A stretch of DNA of 64,000 bases from Penicillium oxalicum. Lineage: Eukaryota > Ascomycota > Eurotiomycetes > Eurotiales > Aspergillaceae. The stretch lies in NCBI RefSeq assembly GCF_001723175.1, contig NC_064652.1:744001-808000 (forward strand), written 5' to 3'. The notes beneath the pieces are model-generated. The model did not search any database and had not been told where the DNA came from. It worked only from the letters and a program-made list of their open reading frames with translations. A program made the position numbers and the translations under genes. Positions 49,335 to 60,673 of this stretch are shown piece after piece (the stretch's first letter is position 1; each line of letters begins with the position of its first letter).

Positions 49335-52300
49335 ATGTCGTCATTCCTGGGGACTTTCAACCAGAGTGCGGCCACCGAGAATAACACAGAATCCGTCTCG
49401 GTGGCTCGTGAAATCAACAACCATGACCCCGCTCGCAGTATCACCAGCTCAAACACTGCTCTCGAACAGCAAGAGGAAGTGGGCAATGAGGATGTGATCG
49501 AGGCTGAAGTGACTCGTCTTGCCCGTCGGCTGACTCGGGAATCGACTCACTGGGCTGATGGTGCCAACACCTTCATCGAAGCGGAGAAGGATTCAACTCT
49601 CGATCCTCATAGTCCCAATTTCAGGGCACGCAACTGGATGAAGAATCTGCTCGCCGTCACATCTCGTGACCCAGAACGCTACCCTGCTCGCCAAGCCGGT
49701 GTTGCGTTCCGTAATCTCAGCGTTCACGGATATGGTAGCCCCACAGACTATCAGAAGGATGTGTTCAATTCGGTCCTGCAAATCGGTGCCCTGGCGCGCA
49801 TGGCCACGGGCACAGGCAAGCAGAAGATTCAGATTCTGCGCGACTTTGCCGGTGTTGTCAAAAGCGGCGAGATGCTCGTAGTTCTCGGCCGTCCCGGATC
49901 TGGCTGTTCAACCTTCTTGAAGACCCTCGCTGGTGATATGAATGGCATCTACAAAGACGATCAGACCTACATGAACTATCAGGGTATCTCCGATAAGCAG
50001 ATGAGGAATCAATTCCGAGGCGAAGCAATTTACACCGCCGAAACTGACGTCCACTTCCCCCAACTGACTGTCGGTGACACCCTCAAGTTCGCAGCCTTGG
50101 CTCGCGCCCCTCGCAACCGACTTCCTGGAGTCACTCGTGACCAGTATGCTGAACACATGCGAGACGTTGTCATGGCGATGCTTGGTCTGTCGCACACCAT
50201 CAACACTCGTGTTGGTAACGACTTCATTCGTGGCGTGTCCGGTGGTGAACGTAAGCGTGTCTCTATCGCTGAGGTTGCCCTTTGTGCTAGCCCTCTGCAG
50301 TGCTGGGACAACAGTACTCGTGGCTTGGATAGTGCCAATGCCCTGGAATTCTGTAAGACTCTGGGTCTGATGGCGAAGTACTCTGGTACCACTTGCGCGG
50401 TCGCTATCTACCAAGCCTCTCAGAGTGCCTACGATGTAAGTGTTTCTTTCCCTGACAGAGCCGCGCTTTCCAGACACAGAAAATGCTCATGAGTACTCGA
50501 AAAGGTCTTCGACAAAGTCACCGTCCTCTACGAAGGTCGCCAGATCTACTTTGGGCGCACCACCGACGCGAAAGAATTCTTCACCAACATGGGCTTCGAG
50601 TGCCCTGAGCGTCAGACCACGGCCGATTTCCTCACCTCTCTGACCAGTCCGGCCGAGCGCATCGTCAAGCCGGGCTTTGAGAACCTTGTCCCTCGCACTC
50701 CCGACGACTTCGCTGCTGCGTGGAAAAACAGCCAGGAATACAAGGCGCTCATGCGCGAGATCGAAGAATTTGACCAGGCCTATCCTCTCGGAGGAGACTC
50801 GGTGCAGAAATTCCTCGATTCGCGTCGCGCCATGCAGTCTAAGAACCAGCGCGTCAAGTCTCCTTACACCATCTCCGTCTGGCAGCAAGTCAAGCTGTGT
50901 ATGAATCGTGGCTTCCAGCGTCTCAAGGGAGACGCTAGTTTGACCCTCAGTCAATTGATTGGTAACTTCATCATGGCACTCATCATTGGCTCTGTCTTCT
51001 TCAACCTTCAAGATACCACCGACAGTTTCTACTCCCGTGGTGCGCTCTTATTCTTCGCTGTCCTTCTCAACGCTTTCTCTAGCGCCTTGGAGATCTTGAC
51101 TCTGTATGCGCAACGCCCGATTGTCGAAAAGCAGGCTCGCTATGCTATGTACCATCCTTTCGCTGAAGCCATTGCCTCGATGCTTTGCGACATGCCGTAC
51201 AAGCTTCTGAACGCCGTGACCTTCAATGTGACCCTCTACTTCATGACAAATTTGCGTCGCACCCCTGGCGCATTTTTCACGTTCCTCTTATTCTCCATCT
51301 TCACCACCTTGACCATGTCGATGATCTTCCGGACAATCGCAGCCAGCTCTCGGACTCTCGCCCAGGCTCTCGTCCCCGCAGCCATTCTGATCTTAGGTCT
51401 CGTGATCTACACCGGGTTCACCATTCCGCCTCGCAACATGCTCGGCTGGTCTCGATGGATGAATTACATTGATCCGATTGCATATGGTTTCGAATCCTTG
51501 ATGGTCAATGAGTTCCACAATCGTTGGTTCGACTGTCTGCCCCGTTCAATGATTCCGACCGGTCCTGGCTACATGGATGTTCCTGCGGACAGCCGAATCT
51601 GCTCTGCCAAGGGTGCCCGCGCTGGTTCTAGCCGAGTTTTTGGCAACGACTATCTTGCCGATAGTTTCCAATATTACAACAAGAACAAGTGGCGCAATCT
51701 TGGTATCATGATCGCGTTTATGATCTTCTTCATGATCACCTACTTGACTGCTACGGAGTACATCTCCGAGTCAAAGTCAAAGGGTGAAGTCTTGCTTTTC
51801 CGTCGCGGTCATGCCCCTAAGCGCTCTGCCGACGAGGGCGATGTCGAGCGAAGTGCTGTTGCTGCTTCTGGCGAGAAAACCAACGAGGCCGGCAAGGAAG
51901 AGGTCTCTGCTGCTATTCAGCGCCAAACCGCCATTTTCCAGTGGAAAGATGTCTGCTACGACATCAAAATCAAGAATGAGGAGCGCCGAATCCTCGATCA
52001 CGTTGATGGCTGGGTCAAGCCTGGTACCTGTACCGCCCTCATGGGTGTGTCTGGTGCTGGTAAGACCACCCTTTTGGATGTGCTCGCTACTCGTGTCACG
52101 ATGGGCGTTGTGACTGGTGAGATGCTCGTTGATGGCCGTCCTCGTGACCAGTCTTTCCAGCGTAAAACTGGTTATGTTCAACAGCAGGATCTTCATCTCT
52201 ATACCACGACTGTCCGCGAGGCTTTGCGCTTCAGTGCTATCCTTCGGCAACCCGCCAATGTGTCTCGGCAGGAGAAGCTGGATTACGTCGAAGAGGTCAT

Positions 52301-53937
52301 CAAGTTGCTAGGCATGGAAGCCTACGCCGACGCTATCGTCGGTGTTCCTGGTGAAGGTATGTCACTATTCCCCATATAGGATTTTCTTGGTCATCCATAC
52401 TAATCTTGCTTTAGGTTTGAACGTTGAGCAACGTAAGCGCCTAACCATCGGCGTTGAACTTGCGGCGAAGCCACAGCTACTCCTGTTCCTTGACGAACCT
52501 ACTTCTGGTCTTGACTCTCAAACTTCCTGGTCTATTCTCGATCTTATCGATACCTTGACCAAGCACGGTCAGGCCATTCTATGCACCATTCATCAACCCT
52601 CCGCCATGCTCTTCCAGCGATTTGATCGTCTCTTGTTCCTCGCCCGAGGTGGTCGAACTGTTTACTTTGGCGAAATTGGCGAGAAGTCGTCGACCCTCGC
52701 AAGCTACTTTGAACGCAACGGTGCCCCCAAATTGCCCATCGACGCAAATCCCGCTGAATGGATGCTAGAGGTGATCGGTGCTGCTCCTGGTTCTCATACG
52801 GATATCGACTGGCCTGCTGTTTGGCGTGAAAGCCCTGAACGCAAGGCTGTCCAGGCTCATCTCGACGAAATGAAAGAAACTCTCTCGCAGAAGCCAGTCG
52901 AGGACTCCAGCACGAGCCCCGAGAACTACAAGGAATTTGCCGCACCGTTCAGCGTCCAACTCTACGAGTGCATGGTCCGCGTCTTCAGCCAGTATTGGCG
53001 AACTCCGGTCTACATCTACTCGAAAGCTGCTCTTTGCATTCTCACGGCTCTCTACATCGGTTTCTCCTTCTTCCAAGCCCAGAATTCGCAACAAGGCCTT
53101 CAGAACCAGATGTTCAGTATCTTTATGCTGATGACCATCTTTGGAAACTTGGTACAGCAGATCATGCCTCACTTCGTCACTCAACGCTCTCTGTATGAAG
53201 TTCGCGAGCGTCCATCCAAAACCTACTCTTGGCAGGCGTTTATGACCTCCAACATCTTGGTTGAGCTGCCGTGGAACACTTTGATGGCTGTCTTCATCTT
53301 TGTTTGCTGGTACTTCCCCATCGGTCTGTACCGCAACGCCGAGGAGGCCGGGAATCTGCATGAGCGCGAGGGACTGATGTTTTTGCTGATCTGGTCTTTC
53401 CTTCTCTTCACCTCGACTTTTGCGCATATGATGATTGCGGGTATCGACTTGGCCGAGACCGGCGGTAACTTGGCGAATCTCCTCTTCTCCCTGTGCCTGG
53501 TCTTCTGCGGTGTCCTCGCCACGCCTGCCCAGATGCCCAGATTCTGGATCTTCATGTACCGCGTTTCTCCCTTTACCTATCTGGTCTCCGCCATGTTGTC
53601 GACTGGTGTCTCGGGCGCGACCGTCACCTGCGAGCGTGTCGAGTACCTTCACTTTGATCCCCCCAGTGGCCAGACGTGCCTGCAGTACATGGAGCCTTAC
53701 ATCAAGCTTGCGGGCGGTTACCTCGAGAAGGAGAACGCCACGAGTGACTGCTCTTTCTGTACCATCAAGTCCACCGACGTCTTCCTCGCCTCGGTGACCA
53801 GCTACTACAAGGATGCCTGGCGCAATTTTGGCATCATGTGGGTTTACATCATCGTCAACATCTTCCTGGCGGTCGGCATCTACTGGCTCGCTCGGGTGCC
53901 CAAGGGCAGCCGCAGCAAGAAAGAAAAGAAAGAATAA
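49335..53937 (+). CDS. ABC multidrug transporter, PDR/CDR (ABC-G full-size) family
   Basis: Plasma-membrane ATP-driven exporter of hydrophobic compounds such as azoles; relatives include Penicillium PMR1 and Aspergillus Cdr1B/AtrB. Exons 49335-50435, 50505-52356 and 52415-53937 give 1491 aa in the order NBD1-TMD1-NBD2-TMD2. NBD1 has the family's degenerate Walker [10 protein letters not shown] (from about 185), signature [13 protein letters not shown] and a Walker B with [16 protein letters not shown]2 has a standard Walker [13 protein letters not shown] (about 881), a degenerate signature [15 protein letters not shown] and [14 protein letters not shown]. This asymmetric pairing is normal for PDR pumps. 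Each TMD has about six helices. The large loop before the last helix has paired cysteines ([24 protein letters not shown]). Which drugs it exports cannot be told. Confidence 0.95.
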
Positions 53938-54593
53938 GCATGACATTCTCCCTACCGCCTCCTTCGTCTCTGCGATATGAGGCATGGTGCTCACAGAGAG
54001 AGAGAGAGAGAGAGTTTGACGCTCATTCTTCCCATTCTTCCCATTCGGCCCTTTTCTCTCTTTATTATTCCCTTTATCCTCTTTATTAATACCTCTCCCC
54101 TAGCTACTTGGCTTGCGGTCTCGGATCTGAGGGACACACAAGAGGGTCGCCAACTCTTTCACCTCTTATCTCATCATTGCATGGCTGGAATTTTTTCAAT
54201 TTGTGTAATTTCTTTTTTTTTCTATTTCTTTTTCCGCCCTGGTGGACTCTTTACTTTGACATTTACTGCCTTGTCACACTTTGACCTATTATTTGAAAGT
54301 CACTTTGCTCAGCGTTACCAATGTATAGATTAGATCACTTTGCTCATGAATCCCTATTCATCTCAGCTTCGTCTCATTCTACCGTAGTCTCTCATTCATC
54401 CGTGCCAATCAAGTAGGTTTATGGGTCATCGTTACGGGTGAGCGAGATTCATGCTTCGCTCGGTCTCTACGACCGGCCAGCATCCCGAATCCCGAGCTCC
54501 GACGGTCCCGGATGGTTTGCTCAGTGGTGGCCGACCAGTTTCTTTTTCCTTTTTTTCCTTTTCGGAATGGTGTTGGAAGCATCAATTGAAGAA
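53938..54593. other. Downstream of the ABC gene, with an (AG)10 microsatellite
   Basis: Probable 3' untranslated region and spacer. An (AG)10 tract lies at 53995-54014. It is T-rich after 54180. No gene seen. Confidence 0.5.
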
Positions 54594-54607
54594 TAGATTA
54601 CAGTAGT
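54594..54607 (+). repeat. Left 14-bp direct repeat flanking repeat copy 1
   Basis: TAGATTACAGTAGT here is repeated exactly at 55324-55337 on the other side of the element. It looks like a target-site duplication, though 14 bp is long for a DNA transposon. Confidence 0.65.
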
Positions 54608-55323
54608 GATAATTAATTCCCGGAAATCTATTTTTTTCGGGATGGAAAACGCGGAAATGAATTTTTGGCCGGGATGGAAAAGAATTCTTAGACACCTAAG
54701 GCATTAACATTCCAGCCAATTAGATGCCTTTATTTCCCGCTCAGCCAATTATAGCTAGCTCCCGTCCACAACACGTTTCCTAATTAGTCCGTTACGAGCT
54801 CTTATAGCTTTTGCGGGATTTATCCAATGCATATCCACCTGATATCGTGGTACCTCTATGCACAAAATCCCTATGATTACCACTGACAGGTTTGATTATA
54901 TATTTCTACACTCCGTCCGCTATCTTCTGTTATATCTTAGTATATATTACAATCTATAATTTCTATAGTAAATACGCGTTAAATCGCGTTAAATTTATGT
55001 TAATCTTATAGGCGCTGGTTGACAGTTAATCTTGCGGGCGCTGGTTGATCTTGTAGGTGCTAACTGGTCAACCTCGCGGATATTAATTAAGGCGTCAACT
55101 AGTTAGCTGTCTTAAAGGCGCAAGATAGTCAATTTTAGCCGGAATGATTAGATAGCTTATCTACTATCTATATTAGCCTACTAGATAGTAAGCTAACTGG
55201 TAAGTAATTTACTTTATGCAATACTGGCACTAACACCCCCCTCCAGTAACGAACCACAATTGTTTTCCGAAATCAAAAAATTTTCGATTCTTTTCCATCC
55301 CGGAAATCAATTTTTGTGATCCC
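54608..55323. mobile_element. AT-rich non-coding repeat element, copy 1
   Basis: A 716-bp non-coding unit with imperfect inverted ends: the left end contains CCGGGATGGAAAAGAAT and the right end contains ATTCTTTTCCATCCCGG. It is flanked by an exact 14-bp direct repeat. Internally a 308-bp part (54928-55235) begins TGTTA and ends TAACA. Next to it, on the minus strand, is GGAGGGGGG, which looks like a polypurine tract before an LTR. Short internal subrepeats of the form TTAATCTTGCGGGCGCTGGTTG occur around 54999-55065. No transposase frame exists, so it is non-autonomous or a remnant. The TA-rich text could reflect repeat-induced mutation. The family is not known to me. Confidence 0.7.
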
Positions 55324-55337
55324 TAGATTACAGTAGT
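55324..55337 (+). repeat. Right 14-bp direct repeat flanking repeat copy 1
   Basis: Second exact copy of TAGATTACAGTAGT (see 54594-54607). Confidence 0.65.
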
Positions 55338-55974
55338 ACTCCACGAGGAAGACGGTAGATCAGTGGAGCTCAGGTTCTGGGGGTGGGAACCCACTGGGGA
55401 AAAATGGACAACTGACGCGGCGCATAATTTCAATACAATTTCCCTCCCATTCGTACTGTTTGTCACCATTTTCAATACCAGCATTAGAATGAAAATTTTT
55501 CCAACCTCGTTTCTGCTGTCTCGTGCGTGACCGTTCAAGGCACATGTACAGCACGAGCCATTGTGATCCCGGGTGAAGCAACTCGATGAGATTGTTCCGG
55601 GAAAATTGGGAGCTGGAGGTTGTCCAGTCAACCTTCACCTGAGTTGGGGCTTTTCGAGTGTCGACGAGAGATCATCGACAGTACGGCCCCAGAGATCAAG
55701 GCCGTATGACCCGGATTCTCCTTTCACAGCGGAAATCGCGTCAAGTCTAATGCACGTTCAACCAGGGGAGGGCTGAGTACTCGACAGGTCAAAAGTACGA
55801 GGTTCGGGATCGACCCGTCTGAATGTCTCCGTTTCGATGATGTACTTTTGCATCCACGAGAATTGCTGGTTTCGACAAATATCGAACCGAACCCTCGTTT
55901 TGGTTTTTTTCCCTCTGCAAAGGGACGGACAGTGATCTATAGATTCACAACACCAGTAGAAAACTCAAATACAT
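55338..55974. other. Spacer between the two repeat copies
   Basis: About 640 bp of non-repeated sequence with only short open frames on both strands (up to about 100 codons). None has recognisable content. Confidence 0.5.
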
Positions 55975-56836
55975 GGAAATCTTATTTTTTCGGGAATAAA
56001 AACGCGGAATCGAATTTTGGGCAGGATGGAAAAGAACTCTTAGACACCTAGGGCATCAACGCTCTAGCTAATTAGATATCTTTATTTCCTGCTTAGCTAA
56101 TAATACTTAGCTCCACAACACGTTTCCTAATTATTCCGTTACGAGCTTTTATAGCTTTTGCGGGATGTAGGTATCAAATAGTGCATACATCGTACCTCCA
56201 TGTTGCACAAAATCCCCACGATTACTGACAGGTGGTGCCAATTGATTATATATTTCTACACTCGGGCACTTAGCTACCCTACCTAATCTATACTCCGCTA
56301 ACTATCTTCTGTTATATCTTAGTATATATTATAATATTTAATCTCTTGATATTAACTGTTAGGTTTAGCAACCCGGGCACGCTAACCAACTAGCCCAAAA
56401 GACTGAAATATACCAGAACGCATGTTCTAGTATGCCCGGGGACGGTATAAGTATCGCATCAATGTTACCTGCGGGTAGTACGGCTACGCATAGCGACCTA
56501 CCCCGCGGTGCTGTAACATAAATCGTGTTGACTCGCGTTAAATCTATATTAATCTTGCGAGCGCTAACTAGTCAACCTCGCGGATATTAAGAATAAAGGC
56601 GTCAACTAGTTAGTGTTACGGGCGCCAGATAGTTAATTTCAGCCGGATTGATTAGATAGCTTATTTACTATCTATGTTAGCCTACTACGTAAATAGTAAG
56701 CTAACTATTAAGTGATTTACTTTATGTAATACTGTCACTTACACCAAAAACACAGTGTATCCACAATTGTTTTCCGGGAAAGAAAAAAAATCTTTTCCAA
56801 AATTCCAAAATTTTGATTCTTTTCCATCCTGGAAAA
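55975..56836. mobile_element. AT-rich non-coding repeat element, copy 2 (interrupted)
   Basis: Same orientation and order of blocks as copy 1: AACGCGGAA, GGATGGAAAAGAA, TCTTAGACACCTA, CACAACACGTTTCCTAATTA, TTATAGCTTTTGCGGGAT, TGATTATATATTTCTACACT, TTCTGTTATATCTTAGTATA, CCTCGCGGATATTAA, GGCGTCAACTAGTTAG and, at the end, GATTCTTTTCCATCC. It differs from copy 1 by many substitutions and by a 162-bp insert at 56357-56518. I saw no clear flanking direct repeat. The divergence suggests an old family. Confidence 0.68.
56357..56518. repeat. Insert inside copy 2, bounded by TGTTA...TAACA
   Basis: Absent from copy 1 at the matching place. It starts TGTTAGG and ends GTAACA, the 5-bp inverted ends typical of LTRs. 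It is GC-richer than its surroundings. The flanking pentamers (TTAAC and TAAAT) do not match well, so a solo-LTR reading is tentative. Confidence 0.4.
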
Positions 56837-57717
56837 GAATTCTCGGAGTTCCCTACTCCATGCACTCTCCTTCTCGTCAATACCAAAATCCAGGTCGCAT
56901 CAAGACCTGAACCCGACCTGATCTGGTAACAAAGCAGACGATCGGGTGAGAAGTCCCCTGCATTGCGACACCAGGCTCTCAGCGGGTCAGGCCGCAAGAC
57001 GCATCCGATTGGATTTCAAATAATCACCGATTTTGGGAACCCAGTAAACGCGTCCACAGCTGTGATTCCTTCACTGGCGGTGTGTGTGGCTTTAAGGTAC
57101 GAAGTGACGAAGCTTACACGGACGGATGTGGCGTGGCACCTACAAAGCAAATGGAAATTCGGGGATCGATGTTCTCATGCCCGTCGCTCTTGACTTGGAA
57201 TGGCCGTTGGGAACCGAGAGCTCGGACCTCTTGCAGAGACGACCTTGCCATTTCTTTGCAACCCATGTTAGTTCAATTCCTCCCAATTTGATCGCTTTCC
57301 CCATGGCCGTGCCTCACCAATGTCCCTCACTGGGGGGTTGAGCGTGTTGAGCGGGCGATAGCGTAAGAAAGAGCATATGGTGGCTAGGTAGTCCCTGATT
57401 TTGTTTTTTTCGTGGGAGAACAACGTACATACATTGGCTTGACCAATTGTCAGGCAGGGTTTGTTCTTCTATTCAACCTTTTCAGACTGTCTATAAAACC
57501 GCGATTCCCATGGCTAACTCCCACACTGATCCTCTTTCCTCGTCTGTGTCTTTCCCCAATTCTGCTGCGCGTCGATCAAGCTCACTGTAAGAGAGCCTGC
57601 AGCTTGGCGGCGTCATTTCTGTCGGCCAGCACCATATTTGCAATCCTCCTCGTGAGGACGTGACCATCTCTCCCGAGCTTGGCTTCACATTGATCATTCC
57701 ATATCCGAGGCACCACA
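56837..57717. other. Upstream region of the C2H2 gene
   Basis: About 880 bp from the repeat copy to the ATG. It includes a TATA box (listed separately). No other gene supported. Confidence 0.5.
57492..57498 (+). promoter_or_regulatory. Probable TATA box of the C2H2 gene
   Basis: TATAAAA lies 220 bp upstream of the ATG at 57718. A pyrimidine-rich stretch follows it. Confidence 0.4.
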
Positions 57718-58476
57718 ATGGCTTCTGACCAAGGCTTTGGCTTCGATTGGCACCCTGACATTACACTCAATGTGGATGATCAGTGCCTCGTGTCCTGGCT
57801 GGAACCCGAATGTCTGAACCATCACAGACAACAGGAGCCTGCATATGCACCCATTCCGTCGATGGATGCACGGGCTCACACTGGTCTTCCTCCCGACTCG
57901 ATGCGAGTCCTCGAGAATCTCCAAATGCCAAATGAGCCTCAGCATGCTTCACTGGCGGACAGTGATCTTTCGCCTTCGTCGAGTCCGCGCCTGGATTATG
58001 GCGGTCATGTTCAGAGATCACTGCACGAGCTATCGCACTCGAGCGGAGCCTCCACGGTGACGCCTGGATCGTCCTTCATGATCCACGAATACCCAGAGGG
58101 AGACAGTGCCAGTCAATCGCCAACTCCGCGGGGAGGTCGTCCTAATCGTCGGCAGAAGAAACAAGCCATGTAAGTCGCCCAGACCCTCGACTGTGGGCCA
58201 CTCGGCTGTCACATTTCAACCTGCAGAGTATTCAAATTGGATGTTATTTTAACTGGCGTCTCTTTTAGAGGTCGCAGTAGCCAGGACCATCTGAACTGCC
58301 AGTGGCAAGGCTGCGAGAGGAAAGAGCCCTTTTGCAACAAGGCGACCCTCAAGCGCCATAGGGAAACCCAACATATCAGCCCCGGCGCGTATCCTTGCCC
58401 CGAAGAAGGCTGCGGACAGATCTTTAATCGCAAAGATAACCTGTTGGAGCATAAGCGGAGGTTGCACGATAAGTAG
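57718..58476 (+). CDS. Small C2H2 zinc-finger protein
   Basis: Putative DNA-binding protein of 219 aa in two exons, 57718-58169 and 58269-58476. The N-terminal 150 residues are acidic, Ser/Pro-rich and probably disordered. A basic patch (RGGRPNRRQKKQAM) precedes the fingers and may be a nuclear signal. Finger 2 is canonical: Cys194, Cys199, His212, His217. Finger 1 (Cys161, Cys166, His181, His186) has 14 rather than 12 residues between the second Cys and first His, and an extra Cys at 173. The protein ends directly after finger 2. Target genes are unknown. It lies next to the repeat zone. Confidence 0.8.
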
Positions 58477-60288
58477 GGCGGAGATTTGGAGGCTTCTGAT
58501 GTAAAGAAACATCTTTACACCAGTGCATGCGAGACTAATCCCGTCTCCTTTCTGGGTTTCTTGTGGCTGATCAGCTACAACAAAAAAAAAGCCTGTATAC
58601 AAGACATTTCATTTCCGGGATTCTGTCAGTTGTAGTTTACTGGGGACCGGGGTGCTCAATTTGAAGAAACTATAGATTACCTTTTGCTCCATTTTTTGTA
58701 TTTAAAGATTTAATAACAATATTTTCATTCTTTATAGTATTATCAGTATTTGTGTTCTTCATGCCTTTTAACGTTCTTTCATGGTTAGGATGAATAAATA
58801 CTATTATCTACAAAGAAACATTGTGTCGAGTGTCTGGCGTTGTCTCATCATTTGTGTTTTTTTTTCTTTTCAATGCCTCCAAGTTTATCTACCAACCACC
58901 ACAAGCAGCATTTCATCGCGGCGGTAAAGGGACATAATACTTTTTGTTTGACATTCGCGTTTACAACATGCTTCGCGCTTAACCAAAATTAAAAAATACC
59001 AGAAAGAAGGGGAAAAAACCATGCAAGAGGGGGGAGAGATCAAGCCATCTAGATCGGGAAAACCGTCAATGATGCCAGTGGACCCTGGTTCGTGGGTCTT
59101 CTTGAATTTGATTAGTCGGGATAGCCTCCAACGCCAAATATACGAAACCCCGTCGAGAGAACCAAATGCCATCAACGAAGAGGTGCAAGCGGTGATGTGC
59201 GGTCAGGTACCCGGTACCTGGTACCCGGCACGTACCTCCACTGGACACTCTTGAACGGACTGTGGGGCCCGATGTCCAGGCCGTAGAGGATACAAAGGTA
59301 CCTCATTGCACCGTTCTCTCTGCCCTCGAAATGAACGTGCTGGAAGAACCGTCTTGAAACGCGAATTATGTACACCCCCTGCTGTATTTTATAGGGTTGA
59401 CATTGTAAAATAGACAAATCCACACGGGTAGAAAAAAAAATTAAAAAATCGTCAATCATGTGAATAAGGACATGTACCCCGAATAGGGAAAAGGGAGGGA
59501 AAAGAACCCCTTAGAGAAAAAAAAAGAAAAAAAAAGGAAAATGCAAGGTTATTGTCTGGTTTTCAGCCGTCTGAGCAGGCTAGTCTCATCTTGTCCCGTC
59601 TCGTCATGTCAAGTATTGAGCCTCTTTTGGATCCTTCCTGTTCTCGAGGTCGTCCTCTACTCATTCAGCCATTACAGTCTGGCCCCATACCGCGAGTCTA
59701 GTGCCTTTCCCATAAATTATATCCTGTAGAATCGGTAGACTGGATACCATAAAAGAGTCTTAATAGCGCGGTTGAGTGGGTTCCTTTGGGATGCCCCAAA
59801 TTGGCCAAGAAGCCATGTTCGCCTCATGAATCCTACTGCCCTTGTAGTATGAAATGCGATCTCTTAGGATCATCTGAAGCCCGATTCCAAGGCGTCTCGA
59901 CAACCTGAAGAAGCTCCCTGCATAAGGTCCGCCCGCACCGGGCAATGGCACGAGATAGAAATCACTCACACTCATATCTCGCTGGTTCTTGCGCATCGAT
60001 TGCGCAGGCTCGCTTCAACCTTGCGAGGGTGTCTTGAAACTTGGTCAGTGTTCAGTACTAGCCATGACATTTGATTTTTTTTTCATTCTTCTTTTTTCCA
60101 TTCTTCCTGTTTTTGATATTCTTTCTTTCATTCCTCTCTTCCCCCCCTGCCATCCTCGAAATATTTTTTTTGTTCCGGTGACAGATCGCCCGGGTACCGC
60201 AAAGCACGCATATCCGGAAAATTTACCTGACCCCAAAAGTCCACAGGAAACCTCGACCACCAACCCTGAGAGATGTAAGGCGTGATTG

Positions 60289-60308
60289 GCAGACTTGAAC
60301 AAGTCTGC
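60289..60308. repeat. Perfect 9-bp inverted repeat (hairpin)
   Basis: GCAGACTTG, then AA, then CAAGTCTGC. It could form a cruciform or hairpin, or be a palindromic binding site. The context is non-coding. Confidence 0.5.
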
Positions 60309-60410
60309 GTCATCCCATACATATGTATAGCTCGGTACCTGACTTGGCTAAAAATGTCAAAATCGCAGAGCATTTTGCCTTCATGAGAGCTGGTAATAAC
60401 GCTGGTGTCT

Positions 60411-60515
60411 GGGTTCGGAAAAGTTGGGTTCGGAAAAGTTGGGTTTGCGGAAGTTGGGTTTGCAGAGGTTGGGTTTGCGGAAGTTGGGTTTGCGGAAGTT
60501 GGGTTTGAGGAAGTT
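60411..60515 (+). repeat. 15-bp minisatellite, seven units
   Basis: Seven consecutive 15-bp units of the type GGGTTTGCGGAAGTT or GGGTTCGGAAAAGTT, with a diverged eighth after 60515. On the minus strand a frame through it reads repeated Asn-Pro-Thr-Ser-Ala pentapeptides. That frame has no ATG start and no other support. Confidence 0.9.
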
Positions 60516-60673
60516 AGGTTCTGGTAGGGTTCAGGCCCTGGTAGACAGGGCTGGAAGAGGTTCATTCGACATTTCCAGGATCTATCATGCACGGTTCGTA
60601 GGGCCAGGGGAAGCGATCAAATAGAAGCGGAGGAGTGGGGGGCTGGGGGCTTAAAAAGCGGTTGTCAATTTGC

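Noticed and set aside
52765..53994. 409-codon antisense frame opposite the ABC transporter
   Set aside because: Shadow of the conserved second half of the transporter; no domain of its own.
60128..60592. Minus-strand frame through the 15-bp minisatellite
   Set aside because: No ATG at its start, repeat-derived content and no homology sense; kept only as a finding.
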